Shown here: one piece after another, positions 55,189 through 64,000 of the stretch
Numbering within the stretch: the first letter of the stretch is position 1
Layout of the letters: each line of letters begins with the position of its first letter
NCBI GenBank assembly: GCA_020746995.1
Contig: JAGPXD010000006.1
Coordinates: 558,001-622,000 of the forward strand
Source: Plectosphaerella cucumerina
Lineage: Eukaryota; Ascomycota; Sordariomycetes; Glomerellales; Plectosphaerellaceae
Reading direction: 5' to 3'
Length of the DNA: 64,000 bases
Translations under genes and position numbers: made by a program
The notes under the pieces: generated by a model
What the model was told of the DNA's origin: nothing
The model's input: the letters and a program-made list of their open reading frames with translations, nothing else
Databases searched by the model: none

Positions 55189-56003
55189 CTACGAATCTGT
55201 CGAGTCGGATCTATACCCGTCGAAATCGCCGTACCGCCCGCGGTCGCAACAGGTGGCAACCTCGGTCAAGTCGCCGTTCCAGAGATCCTCACGACATGCA
55301 TCGCTCTCGATGTGTTGTAGCAACGCGCTCATGAACCTGACCTCCAACCTGCAGGTCGGACATCGGTAACGGTAGTCGCTGTGGTACGTCATAAAGTGGT
55401 GACCCCCGAGCCGCTCTGAGCAGTACTGCACCATCTCGTCAACCCACTGCATGTCCAGGTTACCACGGCACGTGTTTGCCTCGAAATGCAACACCAGGGC
55501 CGAGTAAGAGACGAAAGACTTCGGACAAGCCGGACACTGGACATTCCTCGCTGCATGGGTCTTCACATGCTATTCCCGGCTGTGAGTAGCTACGTAGTCT
55601 TAGGGGAGAGATGCGTAGCAAGGGAACCTACGTTGCTGAGGTTGGAGTACGACTCGAAGAACTGACCACAGTGGTGACACCTGAAATGGTCCTCGTTCTC
55701 ATGGTCGTCCCGCATCTCCTCGGTCTCGAAGAAGAGATTACACGCATCGCAACCATTGTGACAGTTCGTCAAATGTGTGTCGGGATCGGTCTCGGAGTAC
55801 ATATTGACCTTGTGCGGACATATTCGGCATATGTGATGGTGTGAAGATACGCGTAGGTGATGCTCCTTGTCGTCGGGATGGTCAAAATGAATACTGCATC
55901 GAGCGCAGAAGGTCGCGCGGTGCCTGCTGCGGATATGCCGGTTCAAGATGGCTCGCGAGGGAAATTTTCGATAGCAAGTGGCACACTCATAGCGAAGTTG
56001 TCG
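55189..56003 (-). CDS. C2H2 zinc-finger protein gene, 5' end unresolved (possibly broken)
   Basis: Two blocks on the minus strand, 56003-55632 and 55569-55189, join cleanly in phase 0 across a 62 bp intron (NLSN joins HVKTH). They encode several C2H2-type fingers: CATCYRKFPSRAILNRHIRSRH, CARCSIHFDHPDDKEHHLR, CDACNLFFETEEMRDDHENE, CHHCGQFFESYSNLSNHVKT and CPACPKSFVSYSALVLHFEA. The open frame is closed upstream by a TGA at 56004-56006, and no ATG lies between that stop and the first finger; the first in-frame ATG is at 55802, after two fingers. Just upstream, another frame reads LITEFGAFKLHDDNF, which would fit as a preceding sequence if one base were missing. The choices are a non-obvious 5' exon, a frameshift, or a truncated product from 55802 (about 183 residues). 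Confidence 0.55.
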
Positions 56004-56602
56004 TCATGGAGCTTGAAGGCGCCGAACTCTGTAATCAAGTCTCTTGGTCGGGAGTGTTGGATTGGGTGGCACTCCTTCCTCCCAAGTAGGTAGTGGTGCA
56101 GGTACTGGGCAGAGCAAAAGGGTGTAAAAAAGTGTGGTACAGGGCCGATTTGAACCTCCGGGTGTGACAATCAAGTTGGGCACGAGGACCGCAAAGTGGC
56201 CGTACAGCTCTCACAAGGCTCTTACCAGCTACACCACTGGGAATTTGTTGGAAAGCATGGTGTTGCTGCCTTCTATCAACTTGAAGGCAGGTGGTGGTCC
56301 AAGTGCCAGAGGCCATTCCAGTGTCACATTGTCGACCTGGACGTTTGACAGCGGGCCTGTCGTTCCCTTTTCAGCCGACGTTCCCCACCCGCCCCGCCTT
56401 CATGTGGCTTGTGCCGCCAAACCCTTTTGGGCAAAGCCATTTACGGGCTTCTGCCTGCGAGCGCGTCTGGTACCGCGTCTCGTCGCGCTCATCATTTGAC
56501 CTGCCCGCCAGCCTAAAGTGCAGCGCCGAGGGTCAGTCTCGTCCAGTCAGACCACAGCACCGCATCGACTTCCGTCTGGTGCACGACGACAAGAACCCCT
56601 CC
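56004..56602. other. Intergenic region with tRNA-like element and ligase promoter
   Basis: About 600 bp between the C2H2 gene and DNA ligase. The left part holds a tRNA-like element on the minus strand (listed separately). The right part is the presumed promoter and leader of the DNA ligase gene. Confidence 0.5.
56125..56242 (-). ncRNA. tRNA-like element with A box, B box and T-run terminator
   Basis: On the minus strand TGGTGTAGCTGG (+ 56226-56237) fits the tRNA A-box consensus TRGYNNARNNGG, and GGTTCAAATC (+ 56148-56157) fits the B box. A run of six T follows (+ 56126-56131 as A), a standard RNA polymerase III stop. GGTGTAG (+ 56229-56235) can pair with CTGTACC (+ 56136-56142) through seven pairs including two G-U, but this clashes with the A-box register, and the T-stem has mismatches. 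I could not fold a convincing cloverleaf or assign an anticodon, even allowing an intron. It may be a tRNA pseudogene, an unusual intron-containing tRNA, or another Pol III transcript. Confidence 0.35.
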
Positions 56603-59529
56603 ATGCTCCTCAACCGTCTTTCGTCCCGACTTCTCTTTACTTCTTCTATTACCACGGCACTGAATCGAAGAGCTCTCGTCGTCATGGCGCCGAAGCAAGC
56701 CACGCTGGGGTATGTCAAGAATCCTCAGACAACGCTGAAGTGTGTGGATCGGGTTTCCTTTGGATACAGCCCCTGACAGTCCAATGCAGCAAGTGGGTTG
56801 GCAAATCTGGATCTGGGCCGAGGACAGAACCCCAACAGACCAAGCTCAGCTTCGCCACCAAGACTGCTCCTAAAGAGAAGAAGGCCTCCCCCGGCAGCTC
56901 GAAAGAGAACAACGACCCAGACACGGGTGCGTAATAATCCAGACATTGGGCCATGAGGAGTTTGCTGACGATTCTGATCCCGGCAGACTCCAAAAAGCGT
57001 TCGCGAACACCGACTACCGACGAGAAAGACAAGCCCGTCAAGGTGGAGGAAGATGCCGAAGAAGAAGAAGATGCGCCGCCAGTCAAACGGGCCCGTAGGG
57101 CCAGAAACAGGGTTGAAGAAGACGAGGATGATATCGAGGTCGAGGTCGAGGTCAAGAAGGAGTCTGAGCCTGAGGCAAAGGCCACCAAGAAGTCTCCAAC
57201 ACCGGAGCCAGCAGTGAAGGAGGAGGATCAAGTCATGGACGAATCCGACGCCGAGTCTACAGCCTCCAACTCGGAAGAGTCAGACGTCTCAGACGCGGAA
57301 GCCAATGAAGAGGAGGCCCCTACGGACATGGGCAAAAAGGCCGCCCCCAAGAAGAAGGCGACAAAGAAGGCGTTGAGCAAGGTCCAGACCACCTTGACCT
57401 CCAAAGCCACCAAAGACCCGTATCCCGACTGGAAGGCCGGGCAGCCAGTTCCCTACGCGGCACTGTGCACCACCTTCTCGCTCGTCGAGATGACGACGAA
57501 ACGCCTGGAGATCATGGCGCATTGCTCGCTGTTCCTGCGCCAGGTCATGCGGCTCACCCCCGACGACCTCCTGCCGACGGTGCTCCTCATGATCAACAAG
57601 CTCGCCCCTGACTACGCGGGTATCGAACTCGGCATCGGCGAGTCCCTCATCATGAAGGCCATTGGCGAGTCAACAGGCCGTTCGCTCCAGATTGTCAAGA
57701 AGGACCAAAAGGAGATTGGTGACCTCGGCCTGGTGGCCGTCAAGAGCAGGGCGACGCAGAAGACCATGTTCCAGCAGAAAGCGCTGACCATAAGAGGCGT
57801 CCACAAGGGTCTCATGGGTATCGCAACCGTCACCGGCAATGGTGCCCAGGGGAAAAAGGTTGACATGATCAAAAAGCTGCTCTCTGCTGCTGACTCGCAC
57901 GCCACCGGCAAGGTCGACATCACCAAGGACAAGGGCGGGCCCAGCGAGGCCAAGTACCTCGTCCGATTCCTCGAGGGCAAGCTGCGACTCGGTCTGGCCG
58001 AGAGGACGGTCCTCGTGTCGCTCGCGCAAGCTGTCGTCAACCACGAGGCCTCTCAAAAGGGCAAGGCCGTGAGCACGACCGACATTGAGGAGGCGGAAGC
58101 CATGCTGAAGACGGTTTACAGGTAAGAGCCACTTGGTACGGATGTTTTCCCTCGCTAACACCATCCAGTGAGCTGCCCAGCTACGATGTCATCGTCCCTA
58201 CCATGGTTGAGCACGGTATCATGGGCCTGCGGGAACACTGCAAGCTGAAGCCCGGCGTTCCCCTAAAGCCCATGCTGGCTAAGCCGACCAAGGCCATCAC
58301 CGAGGTGCTGGATCGCTTCGACAACCAGACCTTCACCTGCGAGTACAAGTACGACGGCGAGCGAGCACAAATCCACTACGTTGCCAAATCAGCCGACGAG
58401 GAGCTCAGCCAGTCCTTGCCCGGGGCGACCAAGGAAGCCGCAGCAGGCGTCGCAAATATCTTCTCGAGAAACTCGGAAGATCTGTCCAAGAAGTATCCCG
58501 ACATTCTCTCCAAGCTGCACACATGGGTCAAGGAAGACACCAAAAGCTTCGTCCTCGACTGCGAGACGGTAGCGTGGGACGTGGACGAGAAGAAGGTGCT
58601 CCCCTTCCAGCAGCTCATGACGCGCAAGAAGAAGGACGTCAAGATCGAGGACGTCAAGGTCAAGGTGTGCGTCTTCGCCTTTGACATCCTGTACCTCAAC
58701 GGCGAGCCCCTCGTCGAAAAATCCCTCCGGGAACGGAGAGATTGCCTTATCAATGCCTTCAACCCCGTCGAGGGCGAATTCGCCTTCGCCACCCACATGA
58801 ACGGCCAAGAGCTCGAGCAGATTCAGGTATTCCTGGACGAGAGCGTCAAGGCATCCTGCGAGGGCCTGATGGTTAAAATGCTCGACGGGAAGGAGAGCGG
58901 GTACGAGCCCAGCAAGCGCAGTCGCAACTGGCTCAAGGTATGTTGTCATCGTCCCTAACACTGCCCGAACGGCATGCTCACATCCACGCTAGATCAAGAA
59001 GGACTACCTCGCCGGCATTGGCGACTCTCTCGACCTCGTCGTCCTCGGCGCCTACTACGGCAAAGGCAAGCGCACATCCGTCTACGGCGCCTTCCTCCTC
59101 GCCTGCTACAACCCCTCGTCCGAATCCTACGAGACAGTCTGCAACATCGGCACCGGCTTCTCCGAGGCCGTCCTCGAAGAACTGCACACGGAACTCTCCA
59201 AGATCGTCATCGACCGCCCCAAGCCCTTCTACTCCCACTCCTCCGGGGGCCAGCACCAGCCCGACGTATGGTTCGAGCCCCGCTTCGTCTGGGAGGTCAA
59301 GACGGCAGATCTCACCCTCAGCCCGCGCTACAAGGCCGGATGCAAGGAGGGTGTCGACCCGGGTGGCGAGAAGGGCATCTCCCTCCGCTTCCCGCGCTTC
59401 ATCAAGGTCCGTGACGACAAGAAGCCTGATGAAGCTACGTCGAGCCGCCAGGTCGCGGACATGTACCGCAAGCAAGAGGCTGTGACCAAGAACAAGGGGC
59501 CATCGGTGGATGACGACTTTGAGTACTGA
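56603..59529 (+). CDS. CDC9: DNA ligase I (Cdc9-like), with nuclear and mitochondrial starts
   Basis: ATP-dependent ligase that seals Okazaki fragments and repair nicks. Exons 56603-56709, 56790-56926, 56987-58121, 58169-58937 and 58993-59529: 894 residues from the first ATG, 867 from the second at 56684. The second start (MAPKQATLGKW) leads to the PCNA-binding box QQTKLSF near residue 22 of the nuclear form. An acidic/basic Ser-Pro-rich linker follows, then the DNA-binding domain (YAALCTTFSLVEMTT onward). The adenylation site is CEYKYDGERAQIHY, with the AMP-bound lysine in KYDG. Later motifs include FDILYLNGEPLVEK, CEGLMVKML and SRNWLKIKKDYL across the last intron. The 27 residues between the ATGs are arginine/hydroxyl-rich without acids, a likely mitochondrial presequence, as in yeast Cdc9. 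It converges on the CLC gene. Confidence 0.95.
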
Positions 59530-59700
59530 GGGTCAGAGCGCCACCCTGTAGCTATTTACCTCGTGATGGCCATTTCCATGTCCAGGTGCTTTACGTATGG
59601 AGTTTTGGCGTTTCACGCCACAAAGGGCAAATACATTGATTCTGAATTTATGAAGATATCCCGTCTACGCCACCGTCTATATTCCCAATACATGATCATC

Positions 59701-62584
59701 TCACAACATTGGCCCACGATCTACCGCGGGACTCAATGGCCCTCCCGGCCCGTCTCCGCTGAGGAGGCCCTGTCCCTCCTCCCCGTCGCCGCCATCACCA
59801 GCAACGACGCCGATGCCCTCGCCCGCGGCCCTTGCAGTGTTGCCGCCGGCGGTGCGCCTCGTCTCGGCAGCGCCGTTGAGGAGCTGCCACACGTCCTTTT
59901 TCGTCAGCAGGCCGACGAGGGCGCCGCGGTCGGCGAAGAGGACGTAGCGCAGGCCGAGTTTCTGGAAGTAGGTCACGACGAGGTGTAGGGTGGCCTGGCT
60001 CGGCATGGTGATGGGGGTTTGGTCCATCCAGGGGCGCAGGTCGAGGGTGGAGCGCGGGTCGGCGAGGGGTTGGTGGGAGAAGAAGGTCTCTGTCTCCGGG
60101 GGTAGGGAGCGCGGAGGTTGGGTGGAGGAGCGCAGGTTATAGGCCAGCTCGGCGCGGGAGATGTAGCCGAGGAGGATGGCCTCGCGGGGGTCGGAGATGA
60201 CGGGGAAGCCGCGGTGGGGGTTCTGCTCGAGGATGGCGGTGAGGGAGGCGATGGTGTGGCCTGTTGCGGTAAGGACGACGAGGTCCTCGATGCGGGTCAT
60301 GATCTGTGAGGCCGATGCGTCGGGGACGATTGCCGTCTCCGTATCCGAGTGGTCGAGGAAGGGATACTCGTTGAAATGGATCCAGGACTCGTAGATGCCG
60401 CGGCGGGAGAAGGCGTCGCCGACCCATTTTGATATCATGACGGCCACCATCATGGGGAGGACGTAGGTCAATGCGCCCGTGAGCTCGAACATGATGACGA
60501 CGATGGAGACGGTCATGCGCGTGGCGCCAGCGAGGGTGGCGGCAGCGCCGACGACGGCGTACGTCGCCGGGATAACGCAGGGCTTCTCCGGCTCGCAGGA
60601 GGCGAAGGGGAAGAAGCCCGGGTGGGCGATGACCCACATCTCCATCATGATGCCGACGGCACGGCCGGTCAGGGCGCCGATGGCCATGGAGGGCAGGATG
60701 ATGCCGGCGGGGAGCTGCAGGCCAAAAGTGACGGCGGCGAGGAAGAAGCCTAGCACGGCGCCGAAGAGGAGCAGGACGATGGTGGTGGACGAAGCGGCGC
60801 CTTGCTTGCAGAGACCGATGGGGTCCTCAACGGCCTGTTTGCACTCGACGAAGAGGTTTGAGACGAGCTCAGAGGCTTGTAGTTTCATGTAGAAGTTGGG
60901 GTAGTTGATCAAGGCTGTCAGCAGGGCGATGATGACGACCTGGGTGATGGGGTGAGGGAGCCACGGGGTGTTTTTCTTCCAGCGTGCTACGGCCATGTTC
61001 GTCTTGATGAAGAGGCCGCCGTAAATGCCCTGGAGATGGTCAGCGGAGGGTTCTAAGGGCATGTCACCAGAAGCGGGGACTTACGCCAATAACACCAAGG
61101 ATGGCGTAGGGGACAATCTCAAAGTCCTTCCAGTCGGTGCCGAACTTGCTCTCGTAAAGGACCAGCTGGCCGGTCCTGAAGGGGTCGAAAGCTTGCAGCA
61201 TGACTGCAGCAGTCATCGCGCAGACGAAGCTCTGCCACATGGTCTTGTCGGGGAAGTAGTATGAGATCTGCTCGAGGCAGAAGAGCACACCTCCAACGGG
61301 GGAGCCAAAGGCCACGGAGATGCCCGACGCGGCGGCGGCGGAGAGGACCTCACGCTTGCGGGCCTCGTTCCCGTTGATGTTGTGGAACAGTTTGATAAAC
61401 AGATTCGCACAGCAGCAGGCGACGTGGACGAAGGGGCCTTCTTTGCCGAGCCACATGCCTGAGGCGACGGCGAGACACTACAGAAGTCAGCAGAGGTTTC
61501 CTCAGTGGGATCGGCGACGCAACACACCAGGCCCAGCGACTTTGTGACCAAGGTCCAGGCGCCTAGGAAGCGTCTGATGACGAAGCCACCCAGAACGGTC
61601 TTGATCTCGGGGATACCGCTGTGCTTCGCGTACATGCCGTACTCTTGGACGAGGAAGGCAGACGTGAACGCCAGGCAGACCTGAAAGTGTTGTTAGTCGG
61701 CTGTTGGACATGCGGGGCGTCTAGTGATCTCCTACCGAGAAGAACAGGAAGACAATGTACTCGATGACCCATTTCCCCTTGGACGAGGAGATGCCGAAAG
61801 CCTGCGCCCACGGCGTCCAGCCCTGACACTGCGAAGCCTCCTCGTACCCCCAGCAGCAGAACGCCTTGTTCAGGTAAAACGCGCCGCCCTCGGGCCCGCT
61901 GGCGCAGTACCCCGTCTTGAGGTCGGCCAACCAGTCGGTCGTAATGTTGATGCCGGCAGCCAATGCGCCGACGGCAATGCCGGTCAGGATCAGGATAACC
62001 CAGACCTGGCTGGCGTCGGCGAAGCGGTGCAACACGCCAACGAGCCCGTGGGAGTTTGAGTCCAGCACACGCAGGCGCTGCCTCTCCTTTGTGTACTCGA
62101 AGATCCAGTCGATGGCCGTCAGGTCGTCGTAGCCAACCCTGCGCCCCGGGCCTTCGACGTACCAGTCCGGTGGCGCGCCGTCCTTGGAGGACTCGGAGTA
62201 TGTATGTGCGCCCGAGGGCGATGCGAACCCCTCTGCGCCGGTGCCGCGTCTAGGCGTGCCGGAGCGAGAGCCCCCCGAGAGAGGCGAACCAGCGTTGGGA
62301 GACCGTCCTGCAATGGCTGAGAGGAAGCGGGCGGACGAGGACAGCATGCCGGGTTTCTGCTTGCGCTTGAAGGAGCGGGGCTCCTCGAGGCTCCCGCGGA
62401 TGGGGTCTTCGGCGAGGACGTCGGTATCGGCTAGGTCATTGTCGGAGAGGAGGTCGTCGAGTTCGTCATGGTCGTCGCCTCGGCCGCGGCCGGGTTGTGT
62501 GTTGCTCTGGCCAGGTCCGCGATTCGGCGGGGAGCTCGAGGAGGACGAGGAGGCGGCCGCGGCATTGTTGTATGGGCCAGCCAT
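59701..62584 (-). CDS. CLC-family chloride channel / Cl-/H+ exchanger
   Basis: Membrane protein of the voltage-gated chloride channel family, probably in Golgi/endosome/vacuole or plasma membrane. Minus-strand exons 62584-61736, 61680-61528, 61477-61085 and 61029-59701 encode about 907 residues. A long cytosolic Ser/Gly/acidic N-terminus (about 150 residues) precedes the membrane domain. Selectivity motifs are present: SGIPEIK, GKEGPFVHVACC with the gating glutamate, and LQLPAGIILPSMAIGALTGR. The C-terminal cytosolic part carries two CBS domains (around IMTRIEDLVVLTATGHTIAS and LHLVVTYFQKLGLRYVLFAD). Together with the family resemblance to Gef1-like proteins this suggests exchanger-type function, which the sequence alone cannot prove. 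All introns are phase 0. The last about 45 residues are Gly-rich and variable. It diverges from the neurochondrin-like gene. Confidence 0.92.
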
Positions 62585-63094
62585 GATGCGGTGCTGGCCA
62601 CATCTGGTCCCCGGGGGGTCGCTGTAGGTGTCGCGTCCCCTGGATGTCTGGTCGTCGGACTCGGTGTGCAGTCGGGGGACGATAGCCGGCGTACCCTTCG
62701 AGATGTTGGGCGGCAGATGCGAGGGCGCTGGTGGTGGACGGTGCACTCAGGCGCGAGGTCGAATCGTGAGAATGGGAGTTGCAAGACGCCAGCCGTCAGT
62801 TGTACTTGACATCTGGAAGTGCCGACCGCACTGCGACCGTCACTGTGTCTCGGACGGAGCTCGAGCCACCCGGACGAGCCACATTCCTGACTCGGGAGCT
62901 GTGGCACGAACGCAAGCAGCCAAGACGCGCTAGAAGCGGCAGCTTCGAGGGTCCTGGAGCTTATGTCATCAACTTCTGGAAGGCCTGAAGTGAAGGCATT
63001 TACAGACAAACACTCAAGCTGCGAGGGACCCTGACCAAGATATCAGGACTTGCTTCAACAGCCGCACAGCTGCTTAACCTGCGACCCGATTAAT
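62585..63094. promoter_or_regulatory. Divergent promoter of the CLC and neurochondrin-like genes
   Basis: A 510 bp gap between divergent starts, GC-rich, with no recognised TATA box or repeat. The CLC frame remains open upstream to about 62746 but without another ATG. Confidence 0.45.
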
Positions 63095-64000
63095 ATGGCC
63101 GAGCAGGCGCCCGACGCCTCAGACTCGGTCTCGGCCCCGGACCTCGCCACAGCTGCAGGATCAGCAGCAGAACCAGGTTCTGAGCAAAACACCAACATTC
63201 TCGACAACATCAAGGGGTCGCTGAAACAGAAAAATGACACCTCCAGATTCGTGGGCTTGACCATGCTCAGGTCTTTCCTCGACTCGCCGTCAGAGCTCAA
63301 GGATGATGAGGCCGTGCTACTCTCATTGTGGGAGTGCATCTCATCCCGGTTCCTCGACAGACTCATCAAATCCAAGGCTGCGAAAGAGGGCGGCCAGTCC
63401 ACTATCGATCTTGGTGTGTCGGTGACTTACAAGTTTGCGGTACTTCTACCAGAGACCGCCAAGAGAGACGCCAGGCTCGTCGGGAGGATACCGGTCCTTG
63501 TCGAGGCGGTGCTGCACAGGTGAGAACATGCCTTTGCCCAAGGGATCCGTACGGTCACATTGACCATTCTACAGCTCCGAAGAGACGACACTCCTAATTC
63601 TACAGACACTTCTTGAACTCGTCACGTTCTCAGAAGGAGCTCAGGCCCTCGTCAATATCTCAGACTTGTCGCCCCTTGTCGAGATCGCCCCCAGCCACCC
63701 CCTGGTTCTCGACATCTTCGAGCGATCATGGCTCAACGCCATGACAGTGGCCGATGACAAGACGGCCCTGCGCAATTCCATCGACGACAACATCCAGAGG
63801 CTCATCTCCTCGTTCAAGGGGACAGACGGCGTCACTCTGCTCCGATTCCTAGGCGACTTTCTTAGGAGATCTCACCCAGAGGTTCGCTGCAGCACCCCCT
63901 TTCCATCAACAACCATGCGCTGACATCACCAGGCACTACCTCTACAACCCAAATGGATCAAGCAGATCACAGATCACGTACGAAACCTGCTGACGCAGCG
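63095..64000 (+). CDS. Neurochondrin-family protein (partial, runs off the window)
   Basis: The 5' part of a helical-repeat protein resembling fungal members of the neurochondrin family. Exons seen: 63095-63519, 63575-63881 and 63933 to the window edge, about 266 residues so far. The sequence begins with an acidic/alanine-rich tail, then DNIKGSLKQKNDTSRFVGLTM and LLSLWECISSRFLDRLIKS, followed after the first intron by SEETTLLILQTLLELVTFSE and LVEIAPSHPLVLDIFERSW. These are armadillo-like helices typical of the family. Function in fungi is not established to my knowledge. The second intron has a weak GTTCGC donor but a good CTGAC branch and CACCAG end. The 3' end lies outside the window. Confidence 0.8.

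Noticed and set aside
1..64000. Transposons, RIP-mutated repeats, CRISPR arrays or prokaryotic operon features
   Set aside because: No transposase-like frame, long terminal repeat, direct-repeat array or AT-rich RIP block was found; the window is ordinary fungal euchromatin.

Overview
The window looks like a chromosome arm segment of a filamentous ascomycete, most likely a Sordariomycete. The genes are eukaryotic single-copy housekeeping genes. They carry short introns (about 49-81 bp) with GTAAGT-like donors, CTRAC branch sites and CAG/TAG acceptors. Coding sequence is GC-rich, genes are closely spaced on both strands, and no transposon or RIP-like AT-rich block was seen. The species cannot be named from the sequence alone.

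Layout from left to right: an APC4-type anaphase-promoting complex subunit (+); a Gtr2/RagC GTPase (-); a 2.2 kb gene-poor stretch; a small cysteine-rich, probably GPI-anchored secreted protein (+); a MIF/tautomerase-like protein with long tails (+); UTP10 of the small-subunit processome (+); an alternative NADH dehydrogenase, NDI1 type (+); midasin MDN1 as one uninterrupted 14.9 kb reading frame (-); mitochondrial ribosomal protein bL12m (+, divergent from MDN1); CTD-kinase gamma subunit CTK3 (-); histone acetyltransferase HAT1 (-); a ZIP9-like zinc transporter (+, divergent from HAT1); a 3 kb gene-free stretch; a Cdc4/Fbw7-like F-box WD40 protein (+); pyruvate dehydrogenase E1 alpha (+); an MFS sugar transporter (-); a Zn2Cys6 transcription factor (-); a GH43 glycosidase (+); a C2H2 zinc-finger gene with no visible start (-); a tRNA-like element (-); DNA ligase I (+); a CLC chloride channel/transporter (-); and the 5' part of a neurochondrin-like gene running off the right edge (+).

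Most neighbours are functionally unrelated housekeeping genes. The exception is 48174-54770: a sugar transporter, a zinc-cluster regulator and a glycosidase without a signal peptide. This looks like a small sugar-uptake and intracellular oligosaccharide-hydrolysis module. Both of its non-coding gaps contain repeated copies of a CGG-A-AATACT motif, which I propose as the binding site of the zinc-cluster protein encoded between them. This is the best candidate for an undescribed system in the window.

Exon boundaries were read by hand from splice consensus and reading-frame continuity. Start codons were restricted to ATG. No database search was possible.
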